A program made the translations under genes and the position numbers. The notes under the pieces are model-generated. The model had not been told where the DNA came from and did not search any database. It worked only from the letters and a program-made list of their open reading frames with translations. A stretch of 44,303 nucleotides of DNA, taken from Bacillota bacterium. GTDB lineage: Bacteria; Acidobacteriota; Terriglobia; Acidiferrales; UBA7541. Positions within the stretch are counted from its first letter, which is position 1. Every line of letters starts with the position of its first letter. The DNA lies in assembly GCA_023511565.1 (NCBI GenBank), contig JAIMBE010000003.1, positions 1-44,303 on the forward strand, written 5' to 3'. This document shows positions 17,089-24,603 of this stretch, piece after piece.

Positions 17089-17889
17089 TCATCGGCCACT
17101 GCGACTCTTCACCGCTTCTTCGATCAGGGCCGCAAGTTCCTCGCGGGTCAGGATGACGCGCTCCGCCGCGAGCGATTCCGACGTCACGGGACATTCTGTG
17201 CCCGACGGCGCCGCCGTGGTCAGCCCGTACCGCGCTCGAGCCGCGAGCAATTTTTCCACATCCGTGCTGGAAAGCAAGACCTGTTTGCCGAGCAGCTCGG
17301 TGACCAGTGCGACGCGAGCGAAATGCTCGGTGGTCTCCATGCGAAAGAAGGCGCTGAGCAGGTCGGGGCCACAGGTGACCACACCGTGATTGGCCATCAG
17401 GATCGCGTCATAGCTGGCGACGTAAGGCTCGAGCGCCTCGGTCAACTCGGGCGTGCCTGGGGTGCCGTAGCGGGCCACCGGGATACAGCCCAGCGCCAGC
17501 ACAACCTCGCTGATCAACGCCTTGTTCAGGGGGATGCCAGCGGCGGCATAGCCGGTGGCCGTGGGCGGATGGGCGTGGAGAACGGCGTGGACGTCGGGCC
17601 GGCGCTGGTAGATGAGCAGGTGCATGGCCAGTTCGGAGGAGGGGTTGCGCCGTCCCGAGAGTTTGCGGCCCTTCATGTCGGTCACGACCAGATCCTCGGG
17701 CAGCATCATGCCCTTGCTGATGCCGGTCGGTGAGGTGAGGACACGCTGGGGATCCAGCCGCACGCTGATGTTGCCGTCGGTGGCGGCCACGAAACCGCGC
17801 TCGTGAATCCAGCGGCCCACCAGGCAGATGTCGCGCCGGTGCTCGTCTTCGGTTTTCAGGGCGCCAGGTTGGAGAATCTCGTGTGGCAT
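17089..17889 (-). CDS. Class II aldolase (fuculose-1-phosphate type) with C-terminal encapsulation-peptide-like helix
   Basis: Enzymes of this family split sugar phosphates such as L-fuculose-1-phosphate into DHAP and lactaldehyde using a metal. In this 266-residue protein Glu86 (in NPSSELAMH), His105 and His107 (in VLHAHPP) and His168 (in MANHGV) have exactly the 19-2-61 residue spacing of E. coli FucA Glu73, His92, His94 and His155. The catalytic part ends near residue 223. A Pro/Ser/Thr linker then leads to VILTREELAALIEEAVKSR at 246-264, an amphipathic helix of the kind that targets cargo into BMC shells. It lies 39 bp after glutamate dehydrogenase and 63 bp before BMC-H. GGAG stands eight bases before ATG 17889. 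The true substrate is unknown. Confidence 0.88.
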   Translation of the reverse strand: MPHEILQPGALKTEDEHRRDICLVGRWIHERGFVAATDGNISVRLDPQRVLTSPTGISKGMMLPEDLVVTDMKGRKLSGRRNPSSELAMHLLIYQRRPDVHAVLHAHPPTATGYAAAGIPLNKALISEVVLALGCIPVARYGTPGTPELTEALEPYVASYDAILMANHGVVTCGPDLLSAFFRMETTEHFARVALVTELLGKQVLLSSTDVEKLLAARARYGLTTAAPSGTECPVTSESLAAERVILTREELAALIEEAVKSRSGR

Positions 17890-17928
17890 GCCGTGCTCCG
17901 CCGCTTGCGGTGGGTTCCGGACCTCGCC

Positions 17929-19200
17929 CTAGGCGTAGATGCCGCGCAGTTTGAGCGCATAGGCCACGCGGTCAATCCCCAGCATGTAGGCGGCAATGCG
18001 GTTGTTCACCTTGTGCGTTTCCGAGTACCGCACCACCTCGTCAAAGGCATGCTCCATCACATCCTGCAACCGCTCGTTCACTTCGCTCTCGCGCCAGAAG
18101 AATCCCTGCCGGTCCTGCACCCACTCGAAGTAGCTGACGGTGACGCCGCCGGCATTGGCCAGGATATCCGGGATGACGAAAACGCCCTTCTCTTCGAGGA
18201 TCTCGTCGGCGGGCGCGGTGGTCGGGCCATTGGCGCCCTCACAGAGGATGCGGGCTTGGACGCGGTGCGCGTTCTGGCTGGTGAGCTGATTTTCCACCGC
18301 GGCCGGCAGCAGAATATCGCAGGGCTGAAAGAGAATCTCCTGCGGAGACATCTTCTCGCCCCCGCCGGGAAACTCCGGCAGCGGCTTGCGCTTGATGTGC
18401 ACCCAGTCGATCAGCGCCGGAATTTCAAACCCCTTTTCGTTGTACAGCCCGCCGTGCACATCGGCGACGCCCACAATCCGGTACCCCGCCTGATGCATCA
18501 ACAGCGCGGCCATCGAACCGACGTTGCCGAATCCCTGGACGATCACACGGCAGCCCTCGCGCTTCAGGCCCAGCCGCGCCAGCGCCCGATCGCAGACAAT
18601 CATGCAGCCGCGGCCGGTGGCTTCGCGACGACCGCGGGAGCCACCTAAATCGAGCGGCTTGCCGGTCACCACAGCAGTGGTCGTGCGCCGCATGTGCATC
18701 GAGTAGGTGTCCATCACCCAGGCCATGACCTGCTCATTCGTACCCAGGTCGGGCGCAGGGACGTCGCGCTCCGGCCCCAACCAATCCATCAGTTCGGCCG
18801 TGTAACGGCGCGTGATGCGCTCCAGTTCCCCCTGAGACAGTTTGGCCGGATCGCAGATGATTCCGCCCTTGGCACCGCCAAACGGGATGTTCACCACAGC
18901 ACATTTCCAGGTCATCCAGGCGGCCAGCGCGCGGATTTCGTCCAGCGAGACGTCGGGGGCATAGCGAATGCCGCCCTTGCCGGGACCGCGCACCAGCGAA
19001 TGCTGCACCCGGTAGCCGACGAACACCTCCAGCCGCCCGTCATCCATGCCCACCGGGATGTACACCGTGATTTCTTTGTCCGGGTATTTCAGGTAGCGGT
19101 ACAGGCCGTTCTCCAGCCCCAGCTTCTGCGCCGCCGCCTCAAAGCGCGCTTCAGCCGATTCATAGACGTTCAATTCATTCTTGACCGTGACACGAGTCAT
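17929..19200 (-). CDS. gdhA: Glu/Leu/Phe/Val dehydrogenase (glutamate dehydrogenase)
   Basis: This enzyme interconverts glutamate with 2-oxoglutarate and ammonia using NAD(P). The 423-residue protein has the glutamate-dehydrogenase marks [14 protein letters not shown] (Lys75), [18 protein letters not shown] (Lys99 and catalytic Lys111), [20 protein letters not shown], a Rossmann segment [14 protein letters not shown] near residue 220, and [14 protein letters not shown] near residue 355. Length and motifs fit the hexameric NAD-type (RocG/GudB) group. The ATG at 19200 has AAGGAG eight bases upstream. It is the first gene after the promoter at 19285-19313 and is followed after 39 bp by the aldolase, so it appears to be part of the BMC operon. 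Whether it is shell cargo is unknown; no added targeting helix is obvious. Confidence 0.92.
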   Translation of the reverse strand: MTRVTVKNELNVYESAEARFEAAAQKLGLENGLYRYLKYPDKEITVYIPVGMDDGRLEVFVGYRVQHSLVRGPGKGGIRYAPDVSLDEIRALAAWMTWKCAVVNIPFGGAKGGIICDPAKLSQGELERITRRYTAELMDWLGPERDVPAPDLGTNEQVMAWVMDTYSMHMRRTTTAVVTGKPLDLGGSRGRREATGRGCMIVCDRALARLGLKREGCRVIVQGFGNVGSMAALLMHQAGYRIVGVADVHGGLYNEKGFEIPALIDWVHIKRKPLPEFPGGGEKMSPQEILFQPCDILLPAAVENQLTSQNAHRVQARILCEGANGPTTAPADEILEEKGVFVIPDILANAGGVTVSYFEWVQDRQGFFWRESEVNERLQDVMEHAFDEVVRYSETHKVNNRIAAYMLGIDRVAYALKLRGIYA

Positions 19201-19284
19201 CGCGGCGTCTCCTTCCAATCTCCGTTTCCACCGACACGACTCCCTCTCGGCGAAGCCACGCGCACAACCGAAATCGCGTCGGCC

Positions 19285-19313
19285 AGTATAAAGAGGGCCC
19301 GTGCCTGCTGCAA
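19285..19313 (-). promoter_or_regulatory. Sigma-70-type promoter of the glutamate dehydrogenase-BMC operon
   Basis: On the minus strand TTGCAG (19308-19313) and TATACT (19285-19290) are separated by exactly 17 bp. The expected start lies about 75-80 bases before the glutamate dehydrogenase ATG. This is the best -35/-10 pair in the window after the one before rpoD. No operator was recognised near it. Confidence 0.6.
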
Positions 19314-19456
19314 GCTGGGCCCCCGGAACCGTTTGAGGGGGGCCACCGCCGGCCGCCACGTGGTTCGGTGTTCCCGCCGCCCGGCTTGGCCGCAGAACTC
19401 CGTTCGAAAGATCGTGGATCGGACCACATTTCGTGGCGCGGTTGGGACGGTCGCGA

Positions 19457-20485
19457 TCAAGACCGCCTTGTGCGTCGGCGAAGGATGAACTCTTCGAGCA
19501 GCAAGCGGGTGAGCCGGGCGCTGTTGTGGCGCACGACGCTGTTTTCCTCGACCAGCTCGTCGGCAATCACGCCCACACCCAAGCGCTGCAGAGACTCGAG
19601 GTCGGCACGGACCGGCTCGGCACCCTGGGCGCGGTAGCGGCGGAGCAGGCGCGGAGAGATCGGCTGCCGGTTCACCACCACCCAGTCAAACAGCCGCCGC
19701 CGCGCATGCTCATAGATCGCCCGGATGTGATCCGCCACCGTGTACCCCTCCGATTCCCCAGGCTGGGTCATCAGGTTGGCGAGGTAGACGCGGGTGGCCC
19801 GCGACCGCGCGATGGCTTCCGCCACGCCGGCCACCAGCAGGTTGGGGATGATGCTGGTGTAGAGCGAGCCGGGCCCGACCAGAATCAGGTCGGCGGCGCG
19901 GATGGCTTCGAGCACCTCCGGCAGAGGCTTCGGCCGCCGCGGCACCAGGCGAACGCGCCGGATCCGTCGGCCCGAACGCGCAATGCGCGTCTCCCCGCGG
20001 ATCACTGAACCATCTTCCATCTCCGCCTCGAGTTCCACGTTGGCCGTGGTGGAAGGAAAAATCCGGCCGCGAATCGCCAGCACCTGTCCCGAGAGCCGCA
20101 CCGCCTCGGCAAAATCTCCGGTGACGCTGGCCATGGCGGTCAGGAACAGGTTGCCGAAACTGTGTCCGCGCAGGCCACTGCCGGCGGGGAAGCGGTACTG
20201 GAACAGACGGCTCAGCAGCGCTTCGTCTTTCGAAAGCGCGACCAGGCAGTTGCGGATGTCACCCGGTGGAAGGATGTCATAGGCGCGGCGCAACCGGCCC
20301 GAACTGCCCCCGTCATCGGTCACGGTGACCACCGCGGCCAGATCCCCGATCGGCAGCCGCACACGATCCTGCGGCCGTCGGGCCACGTGCTCCTTCAGCC
20401 CGTGCAGCAACGTGGAAAGCCCGGTGCCGCCCCCCACGGCAACGATGCGCACGGGCCGCGCCCCGATCTTGCTCGAGCTGTTCAC
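19457..20485 (-). CDS. yvcK: Gluconeogenesis factor YvcK/GlmR family protein
   Basis: YvcK/GlmR proteins resemble CofD but regulate carbon flow into cell-wall precursors; in Bacillus the protein binds UDP-GlcNAc and stimulates GlmS. The 342-residue protein has the nucleotide-sugar loop [15 protein letters not shown] at 17-31, [20 protein letters not shown] near 54-73, [25 protein letters not shown] near 108-119 and the late [15 protein letters not shown] segment, all diagnostic. The start is GTG 20483-20485; no Shine-Dalgarno is visible, so the exact start is uncertain by a few codons. It follows the TPR gene by 78 bp on the same strand. GlmU, which makes UDP-GlcNAc, is also in this window but 11 kb away. 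Confidence 0.92.
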   Translation of the reverse strand: MNSSSKIGARPVRIVAVGGGTGLSTLLHGLKEHVARRPQDRVRLPIGDLAAVVTVTDDGGSSGRLRRAYDILPPGDIRNCLVALSKDEALLSRLFQYRFPAGSGLRGHSFGNLFLTAMASVTGDFAEAVRLSGQVLAIRGRIFPSTTANVELEAEMEDGSVIRGETRIARSGRRIRRVRLVPRRPKPLPEVLEAIRAADLILVGPGSLYTSIIPNLLVAGVAEAIARSRATRVYLANLMTQPGESEGYTVADHIRAIYEHARRRLFDWVVVNRQPISPRLLRRYRAQGAEPVRADLESLQRLGVGVIADELVEENSVVRHNSARLTRLLLEEFILRRRTRRS

Positions 20486-20563
20486 GGCAATGCGGCTTCG
20501 TCGTCTCTTCTGCAGGACTCACCGCCACAGGGCAACCGCACGGATCCTTCCGCGTGGCGCCGC

Positions 20564-21196
20564 TCACGCCAGAACTTCCCGCTCCGGGTAGAGCAGCTCG
20601 GTGAAGCGCGGGTCTTCCTGCAAAAAGGCAAAGTCTTCGTCGTTGCGTGCGTGGTAGCGATTTTCTGGGCGCAGTTCGATGGCCCGCTTCAATTTTTCCA
20701 GCGCGGCGTCGGCTTCGCCGGTCAGGCAATCGAGTGCCGCCAGGGCATAGATGACGTAATCGGCTTTCGGGGCGAGCTTGAGGGCGCGTTCCAGGTGATC
20801 GCGCGCTTCATCCCAGTGGCCCAGGTTCATCATTGCCACGCCGTGATGGTAGTGGTCGTCGGCCGTGCGTGGCGTCGCGACTGGCGGTCGTTCGATGCGC
20901 TGCACACAGATGCGCAGGTGCACACGCGCGCGGTCAGCCAGTTCGCGGCTTGGTCCGACCAGGGCCCGTTCGAACTCCGCCTTCGCCTTGTGAAACTTTT
21001 GCTGCTGGAAAAGCCGCATCCCTTCTTCATAATGTTTCAGTTGCTGCTGGGCAGCAGGATCGGTCAGGTTGTCCAGCAGATGCGAAGGTCGATTGAGGCC
21101 TTCAACAACCTTTTTTTTCTTGCTCTTAGAAGCTGTGGTGGGAGACATTGCGTTTCTGGATCCCGCGCGGCGCGATGCTTTGATCGGACGTGCCAT
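20564..21196 (-). CDS. TPR-repeat protein
   Basis: The 210-residue cytoplasmic protein has a Lys-rich N-terminus (SKSKKKKVVEGLNRP) and then TPR-like helices: YEEGMRLFQQQKFHKAKAEF near residues 56-75, a HYHHGVAMMNLGHWDEARDH repeat near 115-134, then ALKLAPKADYVIYALAALDC and a third partial repeat ending LKRAIELRPENRYHARND. The C-terminal EDPRFTELLYPE is often seen after terminal TPRs. Such proteins are scaffolds; the partner is unknown. The ATG at 21196 is given, but an internal ATG at 21148 (MSPTTASKSKKKK) is equally possible, since neither has a clear Shine-Dalgarno. Probably in one transcript with yvcK. Confidence 0.7.
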   Translation of the reverse strand: MARPIKASRRAGSRNAMSPTTASKSKKKKVVEGLNRPSHLLDNLTDPAAQQQLKHYEEGMRLFQQQKFHKAKAEFERALVGPSRELADRARVHLRICVQRIERPPVATPRTADDHYHHGVAMMNLGHWDEARDHLERALKLAPKADYVIYALAALDCLTGEADAALEKLKRAIELRPENRYHARNDEDFAFLQEDPRFTELLYPEREVLA

Positions 21197-21409
21197 GCAG
21201 GCATGCTAGCAAAGCGCACGGTTGTCGTCAACGGAGTCAGAATCTTATAGCTAAAAGATAATTAAAAGAATCCAGCCCGCTCGCCACCCCGGCTCGCCCT
21301 CGGCACGGCACCGCAGAGCCGCTCGACACGCTCGCGCTCGAGCCGCTGCGCCGGCCCGTTATTGTTCGGCTACGCCGGTCCCTCGGGCCGATGAACCGAA
21401 GCGGAGGGG

Positions 21410-21439
21410 TATGCTATAAGTAGCCACCCGCTGCGGGTG
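21410..21439 (+). promoter_or_regulatory. Candidate -10 and near-palindrome upstream of mglA-like gene
   Basis: TATGCTATAAG at 21410-21420 contains two overlapping -10-like hexamers. Directly after it CACCCGC (21425-21431), one base, then GCGGGTG (21433-21439) form a 15-bp near-palindrome in the position of a transcription start or operator. No -35 was recognised. The rest of the 292-bp divergent space 21197-21488 is GC-rich without a visible gene. Confidence 0.35.
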
Positions 21440-21488
21440 CGCCCAGAGCCACCCGTTCCGAGGGGCTGGCAACAGACTGAGGGCGTTT

Positions 21489-22076
21489 GTGCCGTTCATC
21501 AATTTTCCTGCGCGCGAGATCAACTGCAAGATTGTCTATTACGGCCCAGGGCTGGGCGGTAAGACGGCCAATCTGCAGTGGATCTACGACCACACCGGCC
21601 AGGAATTGAAGGGCAAAATGGTCTCGCTGGCCACGGAAACCGACCGCACACTGTTTTTCGATTTTCTACCGCTCGACTTGGGCACCGTACGCGGCTTCCG
21701 CACTCGGTTCCACCTCTACACCGTGCCCGGGCAGGTCTTCTACGAAGCCAGCCGCAAGCTGATTCTGAAAAATGCCGATGGGGTCGTCTTTGTCGCCGAT
21801 TCGCAGGAAGAGCGGCTCGACGCCAACCTGGAAACCCTTGACAACCTGCGCGAACACCTACGCGAACATGGCCTGAACTTCGCGACCCTCCCCTACGTGC
21901 TGCAACTGAACAAGCGCGACCTGCCCAACATCCTGCCGGTCGAAGAGCTGACCCGCTTGCTGCGTTTGAAGGGCGAACCGGTGACGGAAGCCGTCGCCAT
22001 CCAAGGTCGAGGCGTGTTTGAGACGCTGAAGGAAGTGGCCCGGCAGGTGCTCGCCGAGCTCCGCAAAGGCGCCTGA
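21489..22076 (+). CDS. mglA: MglA-type Ras-like GTPase
   Basis: MglA GTPases set cell polarity, motility or effector positioning by switching between GDP and GTP forms at the cell pole. The 195-residue protein closely matches the MglA plan: [20 protein letters not shown] with P-loop GPGLGGKT (19-26), [20 protein letters not shown] (46-65), the MglA-specific G3 sequence TVPGQ (78-82) in place of the usual D-x-x-[19 protein letters not shown], and the G4 motif NKRD (141-144). The start is GTG 21489 with GAGGG nine bases or so upstream. No mglB (roadblock GAP) neighbour is present, unlike the standard mglBA pair. It is probably a single-gene unit. Confidence 0.92.
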   Translation: MPFINFPAREINCKIVYYGPGLGGKTANLQWIYDHTGQELKGKMVSLATETDRTLFFDFLPLDLGTVRGFRTRFHLYTVPGQVFYEASRKLILKNADGVVFVADSQEERLDANLETLDNLREHLREHGLNFATLPYVLQLNKRDLPNILPVEELTRLLRLKGEPVTEAVAIQGRGVFETLKEVARQVLAELRKGA

Positions 22077-22374
22077 AGTAAAAGACAATCTCCACCCGGG
22101 TACAGGTCAGTCGGGGCTCGCAGGGGCAAGGGCGGTAGAACTGCTCTCGTCGGACCGCACTCCCGGCGGCTCCGGTCAATCCGTGCGAGCAGCGCCCTCC
22201 TGATTTTGCCTCCCTGCGTTGGCTGCTGGTGACGCAGACCATCCCGCTTTCTGCTCTCAGCCAAAAATGTTGCCGGCGGGCTGCCCTCGGGCGCACTGCT
22301 GGTGGAACTGTGCTAGCCTGCACACAGGCAGGCCCGGAGGAGGACCGGCCCGACCGCCGTGCTGGCCTGAGCCG
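22077..22374. other. 298-bp space between mglA-like gene and endonuclease V gene
   Basis: No supported gene or strong hairpin was seen. A GGAGGAGGA tract at about 22336-22344 looks like a ribosome-binding site but lies some 30 bases before the endonuclease V ATG and has no in-frame start at the right distance. Confidence 0.4.
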
Positions 22375-23061
22375 ATGAAGTCGCTGCCACTGCATCGTTG
22401 GGACGTCACTCCGGCCGAAGCGCGCCGCATCCAGGAAGAGCTGCGGCGCCGTGTGCGCGCCGAGCGGCCCCACACGATTTCACCCGAACGCATTCGTCGC
22501 ATTGCCGGCGCCGACGTGGCGCTGGATACTGCCCGCGGACGGGCAATTGCCGGTGTTCTTGTCTACAGCTTCCCCGCGCTGGAAGAGCTCGAACGTGCCT
22601 GGTCGGCGCAGCCACTGCAGTTTCCCTATGTGCCGGGTTTGCTCAGCTTTCGCGAGGTCCCGGCGCTGCTGGCTGCGGTGGAGCGGCTGCGAGAGTCGTT
22701 CGATCTGCTCTTCTGTGATGCGCATGGCTACGCACACCCGCGCCGTTTTGGTCTCGCCTGTCATCTCGGCGTGCTGCTCGGCCAGCCCACCGTGGGCGTA
22801 GCGAAATCGCGCTTGATTGGCACGCACGCCGAACCCGCCCCGGAGCCGGGCGCGTGGGCGCCGCTGCTCGACGCTGGCGAGACGATCGGCGCGGTGCTGC
22901 GCACGCGTGCGGGCGCGCGTCCAGTGTATGTCTCTGTGGGCTATCGCATCGAGCTGCAGAGCGCGATCCAGTTGACCCTGGCTGTCTGTGACGGCTACCG
23001 CATCCCGCGCCCCACGCGAGAAGCCGACCACTACGTCGAAGCCATCAAGCGCAGCTGCTGA
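22375..23061 (+). CDS. nfi: Endonuclease V (deoxyinosine 3' endonuclease)
   Basis: Endonuclease V nicks DNA at the second phosphodiester bond 3' of deoxyinosine, starting repair of deaminated adenine. The 228-residue protein has the three acidic residues of the family in context: Asp47 in IAGADVAL, Glu94 in PYVPGLLSFREVPALL, and Asp115 in LLFCDAHGYAHPRRFGLACH. GVAKSRLIGTH near residue 140 is the conserved late block. The ATG at 22375 matches family starts; the frame opens earlier at 22219 but those residues are unrelated. No Shine-Dalgarno lies close to the ATG. Gene neighbours give no functional link. Confidence 0.93.
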   Translation: MKSLPLHRWDVTPAEARRIQEELRRRVRAERPHTISPERIRRIAGADVALDTARGRAIAGVLVYSFPALEELERAWSAQPLQFPYVPGLLSFREVPALLAAVERLRESFDLLFCDAHGYAHPRRFGLACHLGVLLGQPTVGVAKSRLIGTHAEPAPEPGAWAPLLDAGETIGAVLRTRAGARPVYVSVGYRIELQSAIQLTLAVCDGYRIPRPTREADHYVEAIKRSC

Positions 23062-23268
23062 GCTGGCCGAATGGTCCGTTTCGCTCCTTCCGAACACACA
23101 GGAGCCCGCATCTGTTCCAAAAAAGCACGCCTTGCCATCCTGGAACAAGAAGAGGCTGCCGTCAGATCGAAACCTTCCATAACAAAAGATGATTCAAGCA
23201 ATCGCAGGCGCTGACCTGCGAGGGAATTGGCACTCCGCTTGCCCAGCTGAAAAGCAGCGAGCGGGCGC

Positions 23269-24069
23269 ATGTCGGAAATCCAAGCCAGGCTGCGGCGACT
23301 GGAACGGCGCGACTGGTGGCTGTGGTGGACGGCCATTGCAGTCATGCTGCTGCTGACGGCCGGGGTGGTTTCTCTCTCCTATCCCACGCTGGTGGAAGAA
23401 GACAGCGTTTTGCGACAGCAGCTCGATCTGGCCGTACGCGGGCTGGTGGGGCTGGTGTTGCTGTTCAACCTGTACTCGATCTACCAGCAAATCTTGATCA
23501 AGCGGCTGCGGCGGCAACTGGCTGAGAGCATGGAAGCGATGATCCGGCTGGAGCTGCGCGCCAGAGAACTGCACCAGCTGGCGATGCACGATCCCCTCAC
23601 CGGACTCTACAATCGTCGCTTTGCCGAGCAGCGGCTGAAAGCGGAAACGAGTCGCTCGCAGCGACACGGGCACTCGCTTTCGGTGCTGCTGTTTGACCTG
23701 AACAATTTCAAACAAATCAACGACCGCTACGGCCATGCCGCGGGCGACCTGGTGCTGAAAGAGTTCGCCGCGCGGCTGCAGCGTGTGCTGCGTGTTTCCG
23801 ACATCGCCGCTCGCATCGGCGGCGACGAATTCTTCGTCCTGCTCCCGGATTGCCCGCCGGAGCAGCTCCACCACCTGCTCGCGCGGCTGGGCAAGATCGA
23901 AGTGCACTATGACGGCACGCGCTTGCCCGTGACCTACGCTGTCGGCTGGGCCGGCTACGAACCGGGGGAATCACCGCAGCAAATGCTGGATCGAGCCGAC
24001 CGCGCACTCTACGAAAACAAACGGGCCTTGAAGAGCGACGCCGAGCGCGTGCCCGTTCCCACGCTCTGA
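23269..24069 (+). CDS. Membrane-bound diguanylate cyclase (GGDEF)
   Basis: It makes cyclic di-GMP from two GTP. The 266-residue protein has two membrane helices at about 18-37 and 55-75, a short coiled coil (QILIKRLRRQLAESMEAMIR), then a GGDEF domain that begins AMHDPLTGLYNRRFAEQRL near residue 104. The metal and substrate segment LLFDLNNFKQINDRYGH is intact, and the active site reads RIGGDEFFVLLP. An RVSD sequence lies five residues before GGDEF and fits the RxxD inhibitory I-site, so product feedback is likely. There is almost no periplasmic sensor, only about 17 residues between the helices. The stop at 24069 is followed by a 534-bp convergent gap. Confidence 0.92.
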   Translation: MSEIQARLRRLERRDWWLWWTAIAVMLLLTAGVVSLSYPTLVEEDSVLRQQLDLAVRGLVGLVLLFNLYSIYQQILIKRLRRQLAESMEAMIRLELRARELHQLAMHDPLTGLYNRRFAEQRLKAETSRSQRHGHSLSVLLFDLNNFKQINDRYGHAAGDLVLKEFAARLQRVLRVSDIAARIGGDEFFVLLPDCPPEQLHHLLARLGKIEVHYDGTRLPVTYAVGWAGYEPGESPQQMLDRADRALYENKRALKSDAERVPVPTL

Positions 24070-24603
24070 GACGTTACCCCCAAGACGGAACCAACTGAGG
24101 GCTTTGTGCCGCCCATCCGAAGACAATGGATGATGACAAACCGCTCGGAAACGAGAGGGAAGATTGAAGGAACGTTCTGTCGCTCCGGCAGCAGCAGGTC
24201 CCGTTGCCCCGCACGCCGCACACCGTTGCTGCAACCCGGTGCTGCTGAATAACGAACCCGTCTAAAGAAAGACGGGAGGTGAAAACCTTGCGGCCTTCAC
24301 CTCCCGGGGTGGGGTGGGGTGTTGCTGGAAGAAAACCGTTTGCGAAGTGTGCATGCTACTTGCCAGCTCGATCTTCGCCCTTTGGGTTACCGCCGCTTCG
24401 GCCCACTCGCCGATACCCCTTGCTTTCACCCCCACCATTTGGCTCTGGTGGCGCCAGATAGCACAGCCCGGCGAACCTGTCAACAGTTTTCGCAGGCGCG
24501 AGACAAAGGTCTGTGCAAAGTGCTGGAGCTCCGGCGCGCCACCAATCATCCTGAGCGGAAAACCTGCGGCCGCTGTGGGGGCCGGCCAGATTTCAGCGAC
24601 CGG
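24070..24603. other. 534-bp convergent intergenic stretch
   Basis: It separates the diguanylate cyclase (plus) from the molybdopterin oxidoreductase (minus). It contains the overlapping inverted repeats at 24257-24306 and directly after them three GGGG runs at 24306-24319. Two short open frames, one per strand, span the rest, but neither has supporting features. No gene is called. Confidence 0.5.
24257..24306 (-). terminator. Two overlapping, mutually exclusive hairpins
   Basis: CGGGAGGTGAA (24273-24283) pairs perfectly with TTCACCTCCCG (24296-24306). CCCGTCT (24257-24263) pairs with AGACGGG (24270-24276). The two stems share 24273-24276, so only one can form fully. Read on the minus strand the long stem is followed by TCTTTCTTT, a pyrimidine tail like that of an intrinsic terminator. 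It lies about 300 bases after the oxidoreductase stop. On the plus strand the second stem is followed by G-runs instead. Confidence 0.45.

Larger units (their letters stand above)
16018..19313 (-). other. Compact bacterial microcompartment operon
   Basis: Five genes on one strand follow one promoter: glutamate dehydrogenase, class II aldolase, BMC-H, BMC-P copy 1, BMC-P copy 2. Gaps are 39, 63, 88 and 38 bp. The shell set is the minimum for closure (hexamer plus pentamer) with no BMC-T. The usual core of an aldehyde-processing metabolosome (acylating aldehyde dehydrogenase, alcohol dehydrogenase, phosphotransacylase, kinase) is absent from the operon and from the whole window. It resembles aldolase-containing loci known from Planctomycetes and relatives for fucose and rhamnose breakdown, but it is shorter. 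Confidence 0.8.

Noticed and set aside
19201-19284. Riboswitch or T-box in the leader of the BMC operon
   Set aside because: The leader of about 80 bases shows no long pairing arms or known conserved core.
24262-24549. A 95-codon minus-strand frame after the oxidoreductase gene
   Set aside because: It runs through the overlapping hairpins, has no ribosome-binding site and resembles no family known to me.
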